Shown piece by piece: positions 11,906 through 22,018 of a DNA stretch of 64,000 bases. The stretch is from positions 1,157,001-1,221,000 of the forward strand of contig NW_024067666.1 in NCBI RefSeq assembly GCF_009389715.1, written 5' to 3'. This stretch comes from Phoenix dactylifera (taxonomy: Eukaryota > Streptophyta > Magnoliopsida > Arecales > Arecaceae). Below the pieces are notes generated by a model. That model searched no databases. It saw only the letters and a program-made list of their open reading frames with translations, and was not told the DNA's origin. Made by a program: the position numbers and the translations under genes. Positions within the stretch are counted from its first letter, which is position 1. The number at the start of each line of letters is the position of its first letter.

Positions 11906-12306
11906 AATTTACATGAATACCCTCCTAAAAATTTAAATTTGCATGAATATCTTCTTAAAATGTATTTATTTATTTTTGTACCCTCATAAAATATTGTTTT
12001 TGCACAAATGCCTAACACCGTTAATAAAAACCATATTTAATTTAGTTAAAAATAAAATAAAATTTTAAAATTATTTTTTTGTCTTCCATTTTGTTTTTTG
12101 TACACCTATCTATTAAGGGTATTTTAGTCATTTTAATTTAAAACTGTTAATTTTTTAACGTTAGATAACGTGAGTACAATGTAAAAACAAGGATTAAAAT
12201 TGGTAGAATAGTAAAATAAGTGTTTTACGAGGGAATACATGTAAATATCAATTTTGAAATGGTATTCATGTAAAATTCAATATTTAGGAGGGTATTCATG
12301 TAAAAT
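11906..12306. mobile_element. MITE-like inverted-repeat element, about 400 bp
   Basis: The left arm carries TTTACATGAATACCCTCCTA and the right arm its reverse complement (TAGGAGGGTATTCATGTAAA, around 12285-12304). Each arm has a second, weaker copy of the same unit next to it, so the ends are doubled. The interior is AT-rich and non-coding. The flanks are A/T homopolymers, so a target duplication cannot be read with certainty. Superfamily not assigned. Confidence 0.72.
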
Positions 12307-13780
12307 GCTTTTTTTTGTAATTTTTTATGTGTAGATGCATGGTGCTAATATAATTTTTTTTTTTAAAAAGATAATGGCCCTTATAATGCGTTGCTAGTAT
12401 TATAACGGTTTGTTATAATACAAAAAACGACTGTTATTTAATTTTATTTGTACTGTTTTCCTAAATACACTATATTTTTGAATTTTCCTTCTAGTCTAAT
12501 AAATTTACAAACTTTTCTATCAAATAAATAGTGATTGGACAAATAATACCGATAATTTCTATTATTAACTGTTATTTTCTATTATAATAGCTATCATAAT
12601 GAGAACTATTTTAATATTAAAATTTTAAAATATATAATTTAAAGATAAATAGTATTGTTGTAATGAAATGCATGCGACAGCAGAGACAAAAATGGGCTAA
12701 GTTGGGTTGGCCGGGCCGTGTTCAGCAGGCATCGTTCCTCCAGAGCTTGGGTTCTAACTGTGACTTGGTTACCCCCCAAATGTTTTTTAACAAAGGCGTA
12801 TAAAGATTAAAGGGTAGGTTTGAGGGCAGCTAGTTGTTGTGTCTCTTGTTGTTAGACAAATATGGGTGAGAACTAACCTTGTGAGTTGTGATCTTTGTAT
12901 GCAAAGTAAAGGGAATAATTACAGCAAAGAAAAATAGGGAAAACTATTGTTTTAAATTTGTGAGTGGTACTTTTTGGATGGTATCATTTGATTCTGGATG
13001 GAGTATAGTCCTCAAGGGATGGGGAAGATGTAGAGTAGAAAGATAGGGATTAGTCCCATCTAATCTCAAAAAAAAAAAAAAAAAAAAAAAAAAAACTTTT
13101 CACCATCAATGTGAATATCATGGCAATAGCTACTGTTGTGGACCTGTGGTTCAAATTTGGCTCGGCCAGGACGGGATGGGACGATCTCTTGTCCTGAGCA
13201 AGACGATCCATTTTGCCCTCTATCAGCTACCATTGCTAACCATTTTTATCACAACTTTTTATGGCGATGGGAGGAGAATCGAGTGATATTGAAGTCACCC
13301 ACAATGAGCCAAGAACATGAGATGAGCCATCTAAGGGCTTTTAAGTTCTTCATGGAAGGCAACTCTAGATTTTCGATCATTGGGCTTTAAGTCAGTGTCC
13401 ATTTGATGCCACTGTTCTCGAGAGTGATTCGAGAAATGATGGAGACTTCGCCGGAGTGGAATGGCGAGCCATCGATTGTTCCACGGGATTCTCTGGCATT
13501 GCAAGTTTGTCATTCGTCGAAAGAAATTCCGCATGGAGATCGAAGAAGCTGTATGTTGAAACTTCTAAGCTTCATTTCTTAGAAGCATGCAACCCAGCCT
13601 TCAGAGTCTTTGAGAGATTGTTTGCTTATTCGCCACTTAAAAGGGGAGGCCATAGCCCGCTCGGAAGTTCCAACAGAGAATTGTCATATGGTTGAAAACT
13701 TCACCGTATGCCTCAGTTGCTTAACCACAGCTTTAATTGGTGATCCTGCTTTAAAAAAAAAAAATTTTTTTTTTGCAACT
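12307..13780. other. Intergenic, no gene seen
   Basis: AT-rich to 12660, then mixed. An A-run of about 27 bases lies at 13069-13095 and could be an old retroposon tail. Frames of 67-84 codons at 13136-13801 overlap one another and lack family features. Confidence 0.4.
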
Positions 13781-14363
13781 TGTACAACTCGATTCTTGTA
13801 AAAAAATTAGAATAAGATAGAAGAATTATAAAAATAAAGCTTAAATCTCTTTTCTTTCGTTGATAATAAAAAAAAGAGATATATGTCCTCTATTTATAAT
13901 GACAAGATCCGGCCTTACACAATTCGGATAGGATTTTTCTTTCTCATTCTAATAGGATTCTTTTTTCTAGAGTTCTTTGAGAGATAGATCTTGTTTTCTA
14001 CATCAATTCTCCTATTGTCGCTCCGTCTGATTCTACTTGGATGGAGAGATATGTCCAATTAAAATCTTATCCAAAAAAAAAATTTTTAGTTTGACCGACC
14101 TATTTCAGACCTCCAAATGATGGAATTTTGGCTCGATTACTAGCGGCATCGTCTCCCAAAAGACAGAGCATCACGCCGTAGATTTCAAAAAGTTATCTGA
14201 TTTAGGAAAAAAAAGATCATATTAATTGGACCTTATATGATCAAGTTATGGTCTCCAAAAGTTTGTATTTTAGAGTTCTGATATAATGATTCATGCTTTT
14301 GGATCCTATCCAACTTATTTGGCCAAAATGATTTATATTGAATCTAAAAATCTTTCTGCATCA
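13781..14363 (-). mobile_element. Candidate solo LTR, about 580 bp, minus strand
   Basis: On the minus strand the segment starts TGATGCAGAAAG and ends GAGTTGTACA, that is TG...CA. It has a TATA-like TATAAATAGA near 13890-13900 followed by a likely leader, the layout of an LTR. No partner LTR, primer-binding site or target duplication was found, so it would be a solo or truncated LTR. The call rests on architecture alone; the ends are uncertain. Confidence 0.42.
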
Positions 14364-15432
14364 ATTGATCTACAGTGCCTGTTAGCAATGATTACTGCAG
14401 CATTCTGTAGTGGTCATAACCATCACTAAAATTGGGGCCACTCCCAAGGTTTTGAAGCGATCGACAATCATTAAGGATAAAAATAGGAGGTGTGGGCATT
14501 CCACCGCCATCTTCATTCAGAGCTCGCCATCAACAGTGATCCGTAATACTCTCTTTATCTTCATCAAAAGGAATAAAAAAAGTTTTTATTTTTTAATATG
14601 AAGGGAAGCAGAATGCCACCCTAAAATTTTATTGAGGGAGAAAGAGATGAGAATGTATGAAATAGTGTTCAGCTCTCTTAAGTGAGCTGGATGTAATCAC
14701 ATAGTTACAATGCTGAACAGAGCAGAACCAATCCAGAATAAGACACTTAAACTGAAACTAGAAGTTAATAGCTGGATTAATGATATTTCAAAAACGAGTT
14801 CAAAAGCTTTATGATTCGAGCTTTGTACGTACACATGAAGGAACCTTTTTTTGTTCATCAGACAACCATGCATGGCTGCACACTGATGACACATCTCAAG
14901 TCATAATATGCAAAAGAGCTTAGGAATCATCTTGTTTGTTCTTTTTTGTTTTTTTTTTTTTTTCATTTTGGCCTTGCACTATATTTTACACCGAAAGATT
15001 CTAATGCGGGACAATGATTGATATGAAGGATGCTATTGTCTCATTTATATTTAGAGGATTCACTAGCAAATGGGGCTTCTTCTTGGATCCTGATCCATGG
15101 AGCTTCCTTCTTGCCAGAATTTATGTACTCTTGCCTTGTCAAGGATTTTTGAACAATCTCTTGGTTTGAGACTTTTGAGTGCTAGCAAGTTTGAGAGCTT
15201 TGTATTAGGATATCTCATCATTTTGTCCACTTCCACCATTAGTAAGCTTTCTCCAATTGTCTCAACCCATAAACATAAATATAAATCTGTCCCTCGTGCA
15301 TGTTTTATTTTCACTACTAATTCTAGATCTAATTCTTGGCATAACAAAGAAGTTGATGACAAGTTGTGCATCCATGTTACATAGATTAACATTGTTTTCT
15401 AGTTTGCTGAAGGTGAGGGAGAGGTGCCACTG
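14364..15432. other. Intergenic, no gene seen
   Basis: No supported gene. Two long overlapping frames at 15063-15392 on opposite strands lack any recognisable domain. Confidence 0.4.
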
Positions 15433-15835
15433 AGGTGGTAGCTCAGTAAAACTGGGTCTTACTTCCAACCAAGCGGTTCCGAATTCGAAACGCGCGGGCG
15501 TCGATTAAATTGTGGAGATTGGATACTCCCTGCTCGGACGCTCCCTGCTCGGACGCGTAGTTTGGGAGGGCTTATTGGTCCGCTGGTAGCCTCGATGGTG
15601 CTAGGTATGACGTACTTATACGGAGGGTAACCGTGCCGGAGCCCAAAGGAGTAACGAGTCGGGCCCATGGGTGGGGAGGGTATGAGTAAAATCGGGCGGC
15701 GTGCCCAACACACGGTCATTTCTGGCCGCATCGAATATTCTCCTGGCGGGATGGGGGCCCAGTGGAGGTTGATATGTGGGGATGGGCTTGTCCCTTCCTC
15801 CTCCCTTCTCCTTTTTTTTTAGCAAAAAAAAAAAA
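15433..15835 (+). mobile_element. tRNA-derived SINE
   Basis: The head contains an RNA polymerase III A-box-like GGTAGCTCAGT (about 15437-15447) and, about 40 bases on, a B-box-like GGTTCCGAATTCGAAAC, the tRNA-type split promoter. A GC-rich body of about 300 bases follows, ending in a T-run and then an A12 run near 15824-15835. The body contains a tandem 15-base duplication (unit CTCCCTGCTCGGACG, twice around 15526-15555). Target duplications were not certain. GC content is clearly higher than the flanks, supporting insertion. Confidence 0.65.
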
Positions 15836-17640
15836 GAAGAAGATAATTATCTTAGTGTTTTTTTTGTTTTTTGAAGGAGATGGAAGTACTGGGTTAAATC
15901 CTAGACCACATTAGAGAACAAACCCTCAGAAGAGGGTGCCAACACCATTGGACCCAAATCATATTAGCAACTTTGGCATTAAACTGGGCTCGCTCAAATA
16001 GTTAACTCAATCTTTAGTTAGAAATTTACATGCAAGGAAGTAATGAAGGAAGTTGGATGGTCCCAACTCCCAAACTCCCTTTTCACAAGCTAAGATGCCA
16101 TCGTCTTCTAGCTGTTCGGTGCTTATCAACCAATAGGAATAGCTGGCTGGAGCACCAAAAAGTATGAGCTCACGCTTTATCTGACACAGTACCAAGAAAT
16201 CAGGGGGGAAAATGCAAAAAAAAAAAAAGAGAAAAAAAGGAAAAGAGATGCATGCCGAACCTAGTTGGTCCATGCCCCATCTCATGACTCATCACCGGAT
16301 GAATCATGAAATCCTCTCTCTCTCTCTCTCTCTCTCCAAATGCACTCTGTTTCTGGATAAATATATCTGGGTTTATGTTGATTAGATAGGAACGTAGGAA
16401 GAGATGGAGGGATGAGCTGAAGGATCAAAAAAATTATTACATTTTTCCATTTGGGTGCTAGAGTTTGGAATCCCTTCAAATAGATTTGGTTGCTAAAAAA
16501 TTTTCTCCCCCAATTTAACTTTACTCCACAACTCCTATTTTCATGGATCGGCCGCAGCTAATAAGATATTTACTGTTCAAAATGAGATTAGCGTGGCTAA
16601 CTCAATCCAATGCTCACACTTCTATTATTATAAACTAAAGGGAACTCCAATAGCCATGTATGCAGCATTATCTATCTTAGCATGTATTTGAGATAATTTG
16701 AGATGTCTTGTTTACATCCAAGAATCAGAACACATCCGAAGACTCCTAGCATGCGTGCCAAATTAGGTTGAATGGCCTGTAAAATTAATCTTTTTACTAT
16801 CATCGGATCAATCAATGCTAATTAGCTTGGATTGCTTATATAACACAAGTCTATCATTAGATACAAAATGAAGAACAAGCTAAGGATTATAGTGAAAATC
16901 CTCCACAACTATTGTCATAGAAATTTTCTCAAGATAAATCACAAATTCTTATGGTTAATACTTGGTGGTGCTTGGCCATCACACACCTTTAGAAATGTGA
17001 TTGAAACAGTAGATCTTGTCATCAGACGCCCAAACTTGGAATTGGTATCTACGGGGATGCCACCTATGTGATACTATTTTCTTAAAGACTGAATTGAGAG
17101 GAGCACAGGAAGAGATAAATTATGCTAATCGGTGCTATGAGTAAACCATGTAAACCTAGAGAGTGATTAGCCATCTGCAGTTGGATGGGCCATAGGATAG
17201 TTCCATATAGATCGGGGTCACTTATTGCTATCGAATATTTTGAGGATGCTAAGAAGCTTTGCCACCAGGTCATATATATCACAAGATGAATGGTGCTGCC
17301 GACTGGATGGCTTGCTGCCGAGTATTCTAAAGATATTTGAGGGAAGACACTCGACGGCTTACTGCTCTGATCTATTTTTGGAATATTTATTATTCTGTTT
17401 TTTTTTTGGGACGTATGCATTCTACCATTGTATAATCCAATAGGGAAAATAAAAATAGTGGGTCGCACAGGAATACTCCTTGGCTTCATATGATCCATGC
17501 ATTGTGCCCAAGGGACAGCATGGCGCCATCATCGAGCATGACACGACCTCCTAATGGCATGACTCGCTTTCGGCCTCTTATCAGCAAAACATCCATGCCA
17601 ACTCCCAAGAAAAAGTTGTTGTTACTTATATCATACTCTT
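15836..17640. other. Intergenic, no gene seen
   Basis: No supported gene. A (CT)n microsatellite of about 24 bases lies at 16312-16335. The distal part (17490-17640) becomes the promoter of the next gene. Confidence 0.4.
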
Positions 17641-18578
17641 GGAACTTAAGAGTTTTGTTCCCCAAACTATCAAGCACTTCATAAATCCAAAGCGCTTCAA
17701 CCCTCTGGCCTCTCTCGCTCGCTCTCTCTCCCTCTCCCGGGCTCTCTCTCGTCACACGTTAAGGGAAGAGGAGCCGCTTTCGTTCAGGTATTTCTCCCAC
17801 CTCTCTGTTCATTTTTGTTTGTTTTTGATCCTTCGGAGATGGATCCTTTGGTTCCCCCTTTTTTGTTCTTGCTGGGTTTTGGGGGTTCTTTATTGACGAA
17901 TGGTTTCTTTTTTCACCGTTATTCTCTTCAAATCGGGTTTTGGGATGTGAGTTGGCTTCATGAGTTGAAAAGATTAGATTTTGATGGTTTTTTTTTTTTT
18001 TTTTTTTTGTGTAGGATCAAGGATGGGGTTTAGGTATGTTTGAAGGGGTAGTCTTTTTTTACTTTTTCTTGTTCTTTTTGTTTCTTGGGAAGGAAGGGTA
18101 CTGTGTCGTTTGCTTTCTTGATTCGTTTTGGGATTTTAAGTTTGTAACTAGTTTTGATGTGGTTCCCAGCCTGGATTCAGAATGGATTTTGGATACTTAG
18201 GGTTCTGATGTGCATGGTATGAAAGTTATTAAATTAATGCTGCTATGTAGAAGTCTTTATTGTGAACAATTTGGAATTTAACGTTAGTTTGTTTCACCTG
18301 CTATGCTTTTCTGAGAATTTCCATTCAAAGGAATATCACTTGTTCATGTCCTTGAGTATTTTCTTAATTGATCATGATTCTTCTCCTAGTCATCTCTAAA
18401 TATGACAAGAATCATTGCCCTGATTATTTTTTTTCAAAATAATTTCTTTGCTCATATTGCACAGATTCAAGGGGGTGCCATTGCTGATATTATGCAAAGG
18501 AGATAGTTCAAAGTGAGTGGTTTAGCAATATTGTGGTGGGGGGAATAGTTTGGAGTAATTTCATAGAAGAGAATCACA
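17641..18578 (+). promoter_or_regulatory. Core promoter, 5' leader and leader intron of the acidic membrane protein gene
   Basis: A pyrimidine-rich patch of CTCTCT blocks (17700-17752) sits just downstream of a weak TATA-like CATAAAT near 17680, a common plant core-promoter layout. The leader exon appears to end CGTTCAG at 17787, followed by GTATTTCTCC. A pyrimidine-rich tract and TTGCACAG close the intron at 18464, giving a 677-bp intron (17788-18464) entirely within the 5' UTR. Exon 2 starts ATTCAAGGGG. A four-codon upstream ORF (ATG at 18492, stop at 18504-18506) precedes the main start at 18579. The splice sites are read by eye; the transcript start is inferred. Confidence 0.6.
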
Positions 18579-19928
18579 ATGATGAGGCAGGTATCCAGTA
18601 GAAACCAGAGGAGCAAGGGGCTTAGGGTGAAAAATATTCTTCAGTTGTGCCTCCTGGCTGCTGTCTGCTTCTGGCTTGTTTACCAGTTGAAGCATTCTTA
18701 TAATAAGAAAAGGGCACTAGAAGAGAGGAATTTGAAGGCTTCGGAGAAGATAGTCGAGAGTCAGTTAGAGTTCTTAAAACTTGGCAGGAAGGATCTCTCT
18801 CGTGGTGAGGAGAACAGCTCTGGGAATGGCATTCATGACAAGGAAGAAGGCAATGAAGAAGTTGAAGAAGAAGAAGAAGATCGGGAGGTCAAACAAGCAA
18901 TGGAGGATGAAGAAGCTGGAGGAGATGGAGATGATGAGATAGATGAGCAAGATCAAGAGAGAGATGATGAGCAGGAGGATCAAGAGAGGGCTGATGAGGA
19001 AGCTGAGAATGGAGAACTGACCAATGAAGAAGACAAGGATGGTCAGGGTGAGGAGACACAGCCATTGGATGACCAAGACCCTGAAGAGGATTCTTCTCAC
19101 AAGGCACGTGAAGAAAGTTATAAAAGAGATGATGTATCCAGTGCTGTACGCCGAGAAAATCAAGCAAAAAATTCTGATGATGAAGATGGTGATGCGGGTG
19201 AGGAAGTAATGGAAAACACGGAGGAGAAATATGTGGATGCGGATGATATGGCTGATGGAGCAGATGATGCTTCGAAGACTAATAGTGATTTGAGTGTTCG
19301 AGTGGCAGATGTCTCCAAGGATAATATTATGGGTGTTGTTTTGGCAGGGAGCAAGACCAACCGGGATGACTATCCAACCACGAACAGGACTGTTATCGAG
19401 AAAAAAGGATCGAAGTTTGGATTCAATAATTCGGAAGGGTCTCCCAGAAGCAATCAGAGAGAACTGCAGACCAACTCTACAACATCATCTGCAACTAGCA
19501 ATCATGTAGAAGCACATGCCAATTCAACATCAGCTGTATCCAACAATCAAACAGAAACACAGACTAGCTCAACAGTATCTGATGCTGTGCCTGACAGTGT
19601 GCTTCTCGAGAATGAAACTTTCGGCAGGGATTCAGTTCCAAAGCACAGCATTATGGAAAATTCTGAGGGAAATAAGATCAACTTGAAAAATGTGATGATG
19701 GAAGGACTGGCTGAGAGGTCTAATACAACTGTTGGGCGAGAGGATGCTGGAGAGCACTCCTCCATGTCCTTGGGTACACACAACAGTGGAGATCCAATTC
19801 AGGGTGAATTCACTGAATCTTTGCATAAAATGGTCACAGAAGAAGAGAGAGACGCTCGTATAGATCTGTCAACCTTACGTGCCATGCAAAATGAAGTAAA
19901 GAGCATGGCAGATGAAGCTGCAAAGTGA
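18579..19928 (+). CDS. Acidic single-pass membrane protein of unknown function
   Basis: A 449-residue uninterrupted frame. Residues 1-18 are basic (NQRSKGLRVK), followed by one hydrophobic segment at about 19-37 (ILQLCLLAAVCFWLVY) and then KHSYNKKRALEER. This predicts a type II anchor with the rest lumenal or extracellular. Residues 80-160 are extremely rich in Glu and Asp. The remainder is polar, Ser/Thr/Asn-rich and probably disordered, ending in a short helical-looking tail (RIDLSTLRAMQNEVKSM). Similar plant proteins exist as uncharacterised or dentin sialophosphoprotein-like entries; I recognise the N-terminal pattern but no function. The second ATG directly follows the first (MMRQ), so the start could be either. 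No intron is needed in the coding part. A chance ORF is unlikely at this length with a matching promoter and leader intron. Confidence 0.85.
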   Translation: MMRQVSSRNQRSKGLRVKNILQLCLLAAVCFWLVYQLKHSYNKKRALEERNLKASEKIVESQLEFLKLGRKDLSRGEENSSGNGIHDKEEGNEEVEEEEEDREVKQAMEDEEAGGDGDDEIDEQDQERDDEQEDQERADEEAENGELTNEEDKDGQGEETQPLDDQDPEEDSSHKAREESYKRDDVSSAVRRENQAKNSDDEDGDAGEEVMENTEEKYVDADDMADGADDASKTNSDLSVRVADVSKDNIMGVVLAGSKTNRDDYPTTNRTVIEKKGSKFGFNNSEGSPRSNQRELQTNSTTSSATSNHVEAHANSTSAVSNNQTETQTSSTVSDAVPDSVLLENETFGRDSVPKHSIMENSEGNKINLKNVMMEGLAERSNTTVGREDAGEHSSMSLGTHNSGDPIQGEFTESLHKMVTEEERDARIDLSTLRAMQNEVKSMADEAAK

Positions 19929-21977
19929 CGATGATTTCAGGATGCGAAAGGCTTCTGCATTGGCTGTGAAAGTGAGCTTAGTAAAGTGGCCTTGTTATCT
20001 TTGTTTTTCTGAGGTAACCTTGAGCGTTTGCACGATAACTTCTCTGATGATATTTCCATGGGTACATGCAAAGTATGCCCATTACTGAGATGCGTAGATG
20101 ATGGAATCTGAAATGTTAATCAAAGAGTAGCTCTACATCCAGAACCACGCCCGACTTGTTGGGGTTGCTTCTCTCTATTTTTGTTATTCAAGTAAAGACT
20201 TGAACTCCTTTCTTCTGGACGAATGAGCTTAATAGGGTTTGGATGAAAAGAGCCAAACTCCCAACTCTACCAACTATTTTGTGAATGTTCATATGTTCTT
20301 GATGACACCAACAGCTAAGTTTCTAGCCATGACCTGCAGCCTCTGTACTTTTGATTTAAAATTTCCATATTTTGGTAACCACTCAGCTTGCCAATGTTGG
20401 TGCCATCAACTTAGAGAGCATCAGTTTATCCATGTCTACAACTGTTATTGACAAGTATTCAGGGCTGATGTTGGTAAAGAAGTATCTAGGATCTCTGGTA
20501 CGCAACCCCTTCAAAAACACCGAGCCGGGTATGGTGACCTAAACAACTGGTCTGTATTTTTGTTCTCGCCATCATATGAACAATGAGGTGAAATACTGGG
20601 AAGTTGGGAAGGTGTTGATTGTTGAACAATATCCTCCTGAGAAGAGGGAGACTGACCACCTTTGCATGCTTTAATGATGGGAAGTTCCCACCACTTGACT
20701 TTTTGGAAATTTTTGCTTGCTAACTAGGTGACATCTGAAAGGAAAACATCATCAGTGCTAAAACTGCTCTAGTTTGCTGTTCGATTGTGTGTCTCTTAAG
20801 GTTTCAGGCGCCCTTTGTTGAGCCACGTGTTCTTTCCTGCCCACTCTGACTTTGAAACGGAGTTCTGCGATAGGATGTTCCATCTACAATGAGATTGCTA
20901 TTAAGCTGCCATAGCCTTGGTTTCCCAGATCTGAAAAAAGGATCCTTAACACTGCTACAAGATCTTCTCAAAACGAATCATAACTTACAAATCTTGAGAG
21001 TTACATTTTACTCTTTCGCGCCCCGTAGATCCACCAGTTGAAAGTAACCCTTTTTTTTTTTAATATATATTTTTAACATCGGCACCTCACGCTAAATATA
21101 AATAAGTACAACCAATAAAGTCAGGAAAACAAAAAAACTGACCAAGCGGTTGGGAACATTCGTCTGGTTCCTCCAAAATATGATACCACTTGCTCAGCAG
21201 CTGAATTAGCCTTCTGATACACATGAAAGTATCAATTTTTTAACTTGCAGCTCTTTGTTGGAAGAAGGTGGGACCAATTTTATACATATTGATGATCTCT
21301 TTGTAAGAAGTTAGCGAGGTAATATCATCCCAAACTTGGGACCTTCCCAGGATAATGGACGCCATAAAATAACAATACCAACGATAAGCATTTAAAGGTT
21401 CGCTATAGAATTTAATTCCTGCATATGGGGGAGGCACAGAAAAAAAAAACAAACTAATTTCGCTCATCTGCAATTGTGATGGCAGTTACAAACCTAACCC
21501 TCAAATTTTCTGGTACTCTAGGGTTAAGCAGAAAAAAAAGGCTCTGTGGCTTAATATTGATGAGTAATAAATGTGGATTGGAATATACATGTTTAATGAT
21601 CCATCTCACTACGACAAAGGATTTCTTCCTGCGAGCTGCAAAATATATGCAAAGGGTAGAAGCACCACTCCACAAAAGCAGTTCACTTGCATCACACTTC
21701 ATTCCAGCAGTTCTGCTCAGCGATAACCGAGCACAAGCATACTTTAAATTAAACAAAGCTCAACCAAACCGAAGGCTACATATTTGCTGAGAGATCTACA
21801 GCATACAATTATGTCAAACTGCAGTATCTTCAATACTGAAAGTAGGTTCAACAAGCTTATTAGATTTGCAAGAAAGAAAAACTAGAAGATAGATTCGAAA
21901 TATGTCTGCTCGAATTTCACTTCACAACCAGCGGAGATTATTGAACACAACTAGAAGTCTCCTAACAAAGGTATATC
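19929..21977. other. Convergent intergenic region between the acidic-protein gene and COX6A
   Basis: The left part should hold the 3' UTR of the plus-strand gene, the right part the 3' UTR of COX6A on the minus strand. A T-run lies near 21050-21062. Frames of up to 104 codons near 21450-21790 overlap on both strands and look like chance. Confidence 0.45.
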
Positions 21978-22018
21978 CTAGTGCTCAGAATGCTTCTTCT
22001 CAAAAAGCCCATCGGGAC
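21978..22018 (-). CDS. COX6A: COX6A exon 4 (last 41 coding bases)
   Basis: After a GTATACAG acceptor the exon completes the glycine codon left by exon 3 and reads PDGLFEKKHSEH then TAG. The PDGLFE motif is the conserved C-terminus of COX6a, which fixes the frame although the exon lies 10.2 kb from its neighbour. Confidence 0.93.

Noticed and set aside
21450-21790. Overlapping 100- and 104-codon frames on opposite strands
   Set aside because: Lie in the presumed COX6A 3' UTR; neither resembles a protein family.
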